From the NCBI GenBank assembly GCA_002389905.1, contig DGRE01000019.1, positions 1 to 64,000 on the forward strand: a stretch of DNA of 64,000 nucleotides, read 5' to 3'. The notes under the pieces are model-generated. The model made no database searches. It had not been told where the DNA came from and saw nothing but the letters and a program-made list of their open reading frames with translations. This stretch comes from Hungatella sp. UBA4396 (GTDB lineage: Bacteria; Bacillota; Clostridia; Lachnospirales; Lachnospiraceae). Below, piece by piece: positions 60,155 through 64,000 of this stretch (position 1 is the stretch's first letter; each line of letters starts with the position of its first letter). A program made the translations under genes and the position numbers.

Positions 60155-61018
60155 ATGGAGCGATTAAACAGAAGTGAAAAGATATTTAAAGTATTCTCCT
60201 ATACAATGGTGATCATCTTTGCATTGCTGACCCTGTATCCGGTCTTGTATGCGTTCAGCGTATCAATCAGCGGAAAGGTGGCATATGAAAGCGGCCAGAT
60301 TGTACTTTTGCCAAAAGAAGTGACCTTCCAGGCTTACGACATGGTGCTTCACAACAAGGGCTTTTGGATTGCTTATACCAATACCTTGTTCTATACCGTA
60401 CTTGGAACTGCCTGGAGCATGGCTATTTCCATTACAGGCGCCTATGCACTGCAGAAGACAAAGCTGATGTTCAGAAGGCAGTGGAACTTTTTACTGGTAT
60501 TTACCATGTGGTTCAGTGCCGGTATGATCCCTTTGTATTTAAATTATAAGACCATGCATGTTGATAACCGGTGGGGAATGATCATTGCATTCGGAATTCA
60601 GGCCTATAACATCATCCTTCTCAGAAATTATTTCAGCAGCATTCCCAAGGAAATCGAAGAAGCGGCCATTGTGGATGGAGCCAATGAATTTCAGATGCTG
60701 GGGAAGGTCTACATACCCATGTCCACGGCCAGCATTGCAACCGTAACCTTATTTTATGCCATTTCCAGATGGAACGGTTATTACTGGTCAAAGATGCTGC
60801 TGGCAAATCCATATGAGCAGCCTCTGCAGGTATATTTAAGGCAGTTAATTGAAAATTATCAGAAGCTATACGATGAATCTCCGGTTAACTTAACCTATTC
60901 TGCGGACAGTCTGGCTTATGCCATTATCATATGCTCGATCATACCTGTGTTAGTTATTTACCCGTATATTCAGAAATACTTTGCAAAAGGTGTGAATGTA
61001 GGCGGTGTAAAAGGATAA
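60155..61018 (+). CDS. ABC sugar-type permease (LplC/YtcP-like)
   Basis: A 287-residue permease with six membrane segments and EAA loop EIEEAAIVDGANEFQMLGKV; the end reads YFAKGVNVGGVKG, a hallmark of this group. The ATG at 60155 follows AAGGGTGG. It forms a heterodimer with the preceding permease. No ATPase gene is seen. Confidence 0.9.
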   Translation: MERLNRSEKIFKVFSYTMVIIFALLTLYPVLYAFSVSISGKVAYESGQIVLLPKEVTFQAYDMVLHNKGFWIAYTNTLFYTVLGTAWSMAISITGAYALQKTKLMFRRQWNFLLVFTMWFSAGMIPLYLNYKTMHVDNRWGMIIAFGIQAYNIILLRNYFSSIPKEIEEAAIVDGANEFQMLGKVYIPMSTASIATVTLFYAISRWNGYYWSKMLLANPYEQPLQVYLRQLIENYQKLYDESPVNLTYSADSLAYAIIICSIIPVLVIYPYIQKYFAKGVNVGGVKG

Positions 61019-61056
61019 ATGTATTTATTCGCCATAAGGCAGAAGGAGGATTTTTT

Positions 61057-63156
61057 ATGAGAAACAAAGTAGCAGGGGGTATTCTGTGTGCCGCGATGGC
61101 GGCATCGCTGTTATCCGGATGCGGTTCTTCCATCGTGGATCAGGCAGCAACCAAGGAAACCGCAGAAACAGTGCAGCAGACAGAAGAGGCGGCAGGTGAT
61201 AAGACCGATTTATCAGAAGTGGTTCCGTTAAAGTTTAATATTGCCACCGGAAACAAATCAAGAACCATGACTTATAATCAGGAGTCTCCATTGACCCTGC
61301 CGGACAGTACGGTGGTTACCGCCGGTATGCTCAAACCAATGTGGTCCTATGTGGAAAAGGAGTTAAACAGCAAGTTTTCTGATGTGACCATACAGGATGT
61401 GAAAGCAAATGATATGATCCAGACGGAATCCACTTCCAACTTTTCAGGAGCCAATATTTTCGGAGGCGAGTCAATTGCAGAGCGTCTCATGTTTTACGGA
61501 ACAGAAGGTAAGTTTGTGAACCTGACTGAGAGAATGGAAGCAGGCTATATGCCGAATTTCAAAGACTATCTGTCAAAAAACCCGGATGTTAAATCTGCTG
61601 TTACAGCTTACGACGGAAACATTTATCATGTCCCTTATATTGCCGAGCTGAATCAGATCGCAAGAACCTTTGTTATCCGGGAATCATGGGTGACCGGACT
61701 GTTGGATGCAGAAGGTGCCGCTTATGATCAGAGTCCCTATGATGTGCACTACAACGGCTTTTATGTGGAAGGAAACCGCAGAACCGGAGAAAACGGAGGA
61801 ACTGTTACTCCTAAGATCGGAATTGACATTGTAAAGAAAACAGACCAGAGCATTATTGAAATCCAGAATGCACTGGAAGTAAAAAATGGAGAAACCCTGA
61901 CAAAGGCGCTGATCCAGTATATTGCAGACAATTATGATTATGAGAATCCATCTCAATTATTCCTTGGAGAAGCTGCGGCTTACGACATTGATGAGATGAT
62001 CGCCCTGATGCGCTGTATTAAGGCCAATCCAGCTCTGCTGACAGAAGGAAAGGCCTCCGCCGTATGGCCTCTCTTTGTCAGACAGTCCAACTACCGTGAG
62101 GATTTACTCCGGCTGTCTACATACTTTGACGGTGTAAAAGTTCATGGAGCAGATTCCTATGGAGCCAGATGGTATATTGATGAAAATGGCGATGTACAGT
62201 ACACCTATTCCGAGGAAGGCGTTTACAAGGTTTTACAGTATTTATCCATGATGGAAGCGGAAGGACTGATCTATTCCGACGCCTATGACCTGACTGAAAA
62301 GACCAATTACCGTTCTACCTTATGGGGAACTGACACTGGAGAAGCTCCTTCCTTTGGATTTATGACTTACGACTGGATTGCTTCTTCCACCGCTGATTCC
62401 TTAAATCCTGATACCGTTGTGATTCTGCCTCCGGTTGCCAAGGTAAATGGCGCATGGCAGTATTATCTGGATAACGGAAGAGCCATTAAGCCTGATGGCT
62501 GGGCAGTTTCTGTAGCAGGTTCCACAGAAGCGGAGATTCAGAGAGCTTGTGCGGTTATGGATTACTTCTTTACAAAAGAAGGAAGCGTACTGCAAAATTA
62601 CGGATTACCGATCAATCTGGAGTCTGGAAAAACATATGAAGGACCCGATGGAATCCAGTATCCGCTGTTTACTCCCTGGGTATATGAAACCTCAAATAAC
62701 GTGGCAAAAGGAGATTTATCTACCTTCTTAAGAGACTGGATGGGTTGTCTCATTCCCATTGGATACCAGAAGGAAATCGGTTTTGAATATCAGTATACCT
62801 CTGAACGGGGATTTGAAGGCTGGGCTCTTCTGCAAAATTCAACAACCAACTTTGCAACTTATGCGGGAAAAGGAATCACAGGGGATAACCCCAATTACTA
62901 CAAGATGGTGCCTCCGGTGTTCTCCCTGACTTCCAGACAGAAGGAAACCATATCAGATACAACCTCCCTGGATACGGATGATATTGTAGAGTACATGTTT
63001 AACATCGTCCGCTATCAGGCAAAGGGCAATGCGCCTCAGGGAGCAGAAGTAGCAAAAAGCTATGAAGAATACACAGCAAAATTCAATGAGCGGGGCCTTG
63101 GTATCTATGAAGAAACTTATCAGGCAGCTTATGATGTTATGACAGCAGAAAAATAG
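61057..63156 (+). CDS. large extracellular solute-binding lipoprotein (LplA-like)
   Basis: A 699-residue binding protein, longer than the usual 420-560. The signal ends in LLSGC with a Thr/Glu-rich linker. The size and the pairing with LplB/LplC-type permeases suggest an oligosaccharide ligand. The ATG at 61057 follows AAGGAGG; the longer frame from 60931 overlaps the permease gene. A GC-rich hairpin follows the stop codon. Confidence 0.88.
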   Translation: MRNKVAGGILCAAMAASLLSGCGSSIVDQAATKETAETVQQTEEAAGDKTDLSEVVPLKFNIATGNKSRTMTYNQESPLTLPDSTVVTAGMLKPMWSYVEKELNSKFSDVTIQDVKANDMIQTESTSNFSGANIFGGESIAERLMFYGTEGKFVNLTERMEAGYMPNFKDYLSKNPDVKSAVTAYDGNIYHVPYIAELNQIARTFVIRESWVTGLLDAEGAAYDQSPYDVHYNGFYVEGNRRTGENGGTVTPKIGIDIVKKTDQSIIEIQNALEVKNGETLTKALIQYIADNYDYENPSQLFLGEAAAYDIDEMIALMRCIKANPALLTEGKASAVWPLFVRQSNYREDLLRLSTYFDGVKVHGADSYGARWYIDENGDVQYTYSEEGVYKVLQYLSMMEAEGLIYSDAYDLTEKTNYRSTLWGTDTGEAPSFGFMTYDWIASSTADSLNPDTVVILPPVAKVNGAWQYYLDNGRAIKPDGWAVSVAGSTEAEIQRACAVMDYFFTKEGSVLQNYGLPINLESGKTYEGPDGIQYPLFTPWVYETSNNVAKGDLSTFLRDWMGCLIPIGYQKEIGFEYQYTSERGFEGWALLQNSTTNFATYAGKGITGDNPNYYKMVPPVFSLTSRQKETISDTTSLDTDDIVEYMFNIVRYQAKGNAPQGAEVAKSYEEYTAKFNERGLGIYEETYQAAYDVMTAEK

Positions 63157-63167
63157 CAGTAAAGTCG

Positions 63168-63190
63168 GGGGAGGGGAAATTCTCCTCCCC
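63168..63190 (+). terminator. GC-rich hairpin after the binding-protein gene
   Basis: GGGGAGG (63168-63174) pairs with CCTCCCC (63184-63190), extended by two more pairs. No T run follows, so it probably stabilises the upstream message or only attenuates. Confidence 0.6.
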
Positions 63191-63209
63191 TATAAAGAGG
63201 TGGAAGCGG

Positions 63210-63761
63210 ATGATGCAGAAGTGCTTAAAAACTCAAAGATTGGCAGCATGGCTACATGCCGGAATCGCGGTGGCTGTGTTCCTATATGCTCTTTGCTTTA
63301 TGACAGAGTATAAAGACTTATTCGGACTGAAATTAAAGCAAAATGCCCAGATTTCCTTTTTCCATGATTCCATCCTGCAGGTATTTAACAAACAGATCTT
63401 TGCATTTGCAGTATTTGGGGTTCTCGTTCTTTTGCTTTCCTTTCTGCTGGAGACCTTCAGGAAGATACCGGATAAATTTGCTTTGATCATAATGGAGCTG
63501 TCACTGATTGCCTGCTGTCTGTGCTGCGCCTATGCCATGTTTAATCTCCAGGCCATAGAGAACTATTACACCGGACTGGATTTCCAATATCTGAGACTGG
63601 AAAGTGCAGGCGATTATGAGCCTCATTTCACCACCTTCCGGGTAGGAACAGGAATCTATACAGCCAATATAATCTGCAGCCTTTATTATGGCTTTGTCAT
63701 TTGCCGGAGCCATGTTAAATTCCTGAATAATCAGAAAAAGGGAGGCACAAGGAATGGATAG
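63210..63761 (+). CDS. hypothetical four-helix membrane protein
   Basis: A 183-residue integral membrane protein with hydrophobic segments near residues 14-30, 62-82, 94-113 and 148-165 and a hydrophilic loop in between. No family recognised. It follows the sugar-binding protein gene and overlaps the next gene by 8 bases, so it belongs to the same operon. Together with the neighbouring partial gene it may form an accessory membrane complex. Confidence 0.7.
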   Translation: MMQKCLKTQRLAAWLHAGIAVAVFLYALCFMTEYKDLFGLKLKQNAQISFFHDSILQVFNKQIFAFAVFGVLVLLLSFLLETFRKIPDKFALIIMELSLIACCLCCAYAMFNLQAIENYYTGLDFQYLRLESAGDYEPHFTTFRVGTGIYTANIICSLYYGFVICRSHVKFLNNQKKGGTRNG

Positions 63762-64000
63762 CCGATTACTTGAAAAGGAAAAAAAGGCATACGTGTCACT
63801 TTATAAAAAGAATGTGCTGCCGTATTCCATGATTCTATGTTCCATATTGGCTGAACTGGTCTATGTGATCATGGTTCTGGATGTGATGCCTGTCAGCTAC
63901 CTGATGGGAATTACGGTTATGGTCAACATTATGATTTTATTTGCCCTCTTCACCTGCGCCATGAAGGTCAGCGTTTACCATAGAAAATGGGCAGTCATCG
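63754..64000 (+). CDS. membrane protein, partial at the window edge
   Basis: An open frame from ATG 63754 that is cut by the window end after 82 codons. It begins MDSRLLEKEKKAYVSLYKKN with a basic cytoplasmic start, followed by two hydrophobic segments. A GGGAGG site lies upstream and it overlaps the preceding membrane protein gene. Family not recognised from the visible part. Confidence 0.6.
   Translation, partial: MDSRLLEKEKKAYVSLYKKNVLPYSMILCSILAELVYVIMVLDVMPVSYLMGITVMVNIMILFALFTCAMKVSVYHRKWAVI

Noticed and set aside
1..64000. CRISPR arrays, tRNA or rRNA genes, insertion sequences, phage genes
   Set aside because: None of their hallmarks (regular short repeats, cloverleaf arms, transposase motifs) was found on reading both strands; a tool-based scan could still reveal small RNAs.

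Overview
The window is about 64 kb of bacterial chromosome with an AT-leaning coding style, strong AGGAGG-type ribosome binding sites, consensus sigma-A promoters and many carbohydrate ABC importers. Together with a clostridial-type nitrogenase cluster (NifD with the long insert, short NifK, NifN-B fusion, split homocitrate synthase, a Clostridium pasteurianum-type [2Fe-2S] ferredoxin), this points to an anaerobic Firmicute of the Clostridia, most likely a Lachnospiraceae (Lacrimispora/Lachnoclostridium-like). That placement is an inference from gene content, not a database result. No rRNA, tRNA, CRISPR array, prophage or insertion sequence was seen.

Layout. 1-3.8 kb: a PHP-type phosphoesterase and a binding-protein-dependent sugar importer (SBP plus two permeases). 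3.9-13.6 kb: a LacI repressor divergent from a second importer operon that also carries three unrelated phosphoesterases, a P-loop kinase and a GH13 sucrose-phosphorylase-like enzyme. 13.6-28.0 kb: the nif operon, nifH-nifI1-nifI2-nifD-nifK-nifE-nifN/B(X)-[2Fe-2S] ferredoxin-nifV omega-nifV alpha, followed by four overlapping or closely packed genes: a degenerate GroEL-like chaperonin, a PqqD-like protein, an AnfO-like protein and a repeat protein with a cysteine-rich tail. 28.0-28.9 kb: a CPBP membrane protease. 29.2-41.7 kb: a LacI regulator and a long catabolic operon (M29/NicX-like enzyme, class V aminotransferase, LivKHMGF transporter, shikimate-dehydrogenase-like enzyme, two-part ThrE exporter, zinc dehydrogenase, Ldh2-family dehydrogenase). 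41.8-46.2 kb: Ktr potassium uptake genes divergent from a truncated-KdpD/KdpE-like two-component system. 46.3-51.6 kb: polyamine transporter potABCD and an MFS carrier. 51.7-54.6 kb: alkaline phosphatase with a Pho-box-like promoter, and a YibE/F protein. 54.6-57.3 kb: flavodiiron protein, Ric di-iron repair protein and a Crp/Fnr regulator (NO/O2 defence). 57.6-64 kb: an IclR regulator and a third sugar importer operon that starts with a gene interrupted by an in-frame stop and runs off the window.

How it fits together. The nif operon encodes the catalytic proteins, scaffold/cofactor assembly (E, N-B-X), homocitrate synthesis, post-translational PII-type control (NifI1/I2) and an electron carrier or redox partner. 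nifU, nifS, nifA and molybdate uptake genes are not in the window. The most novel part is the four-gene tail of the nif operon, above all a GroEL paralogue that has lost recognisable ATP-site residues. Several regulator/operator pairs could be read directly from repeats: LacI-1, LacI-2, IclR, an FNR site placed at exactly -41.5, Pho-type 11-bp repeats before phoA, and TGTGAG pairs 11 bp apart before the ktr genes. The nifH leader looks like a structured RNA ending in an intrinsic terminator.
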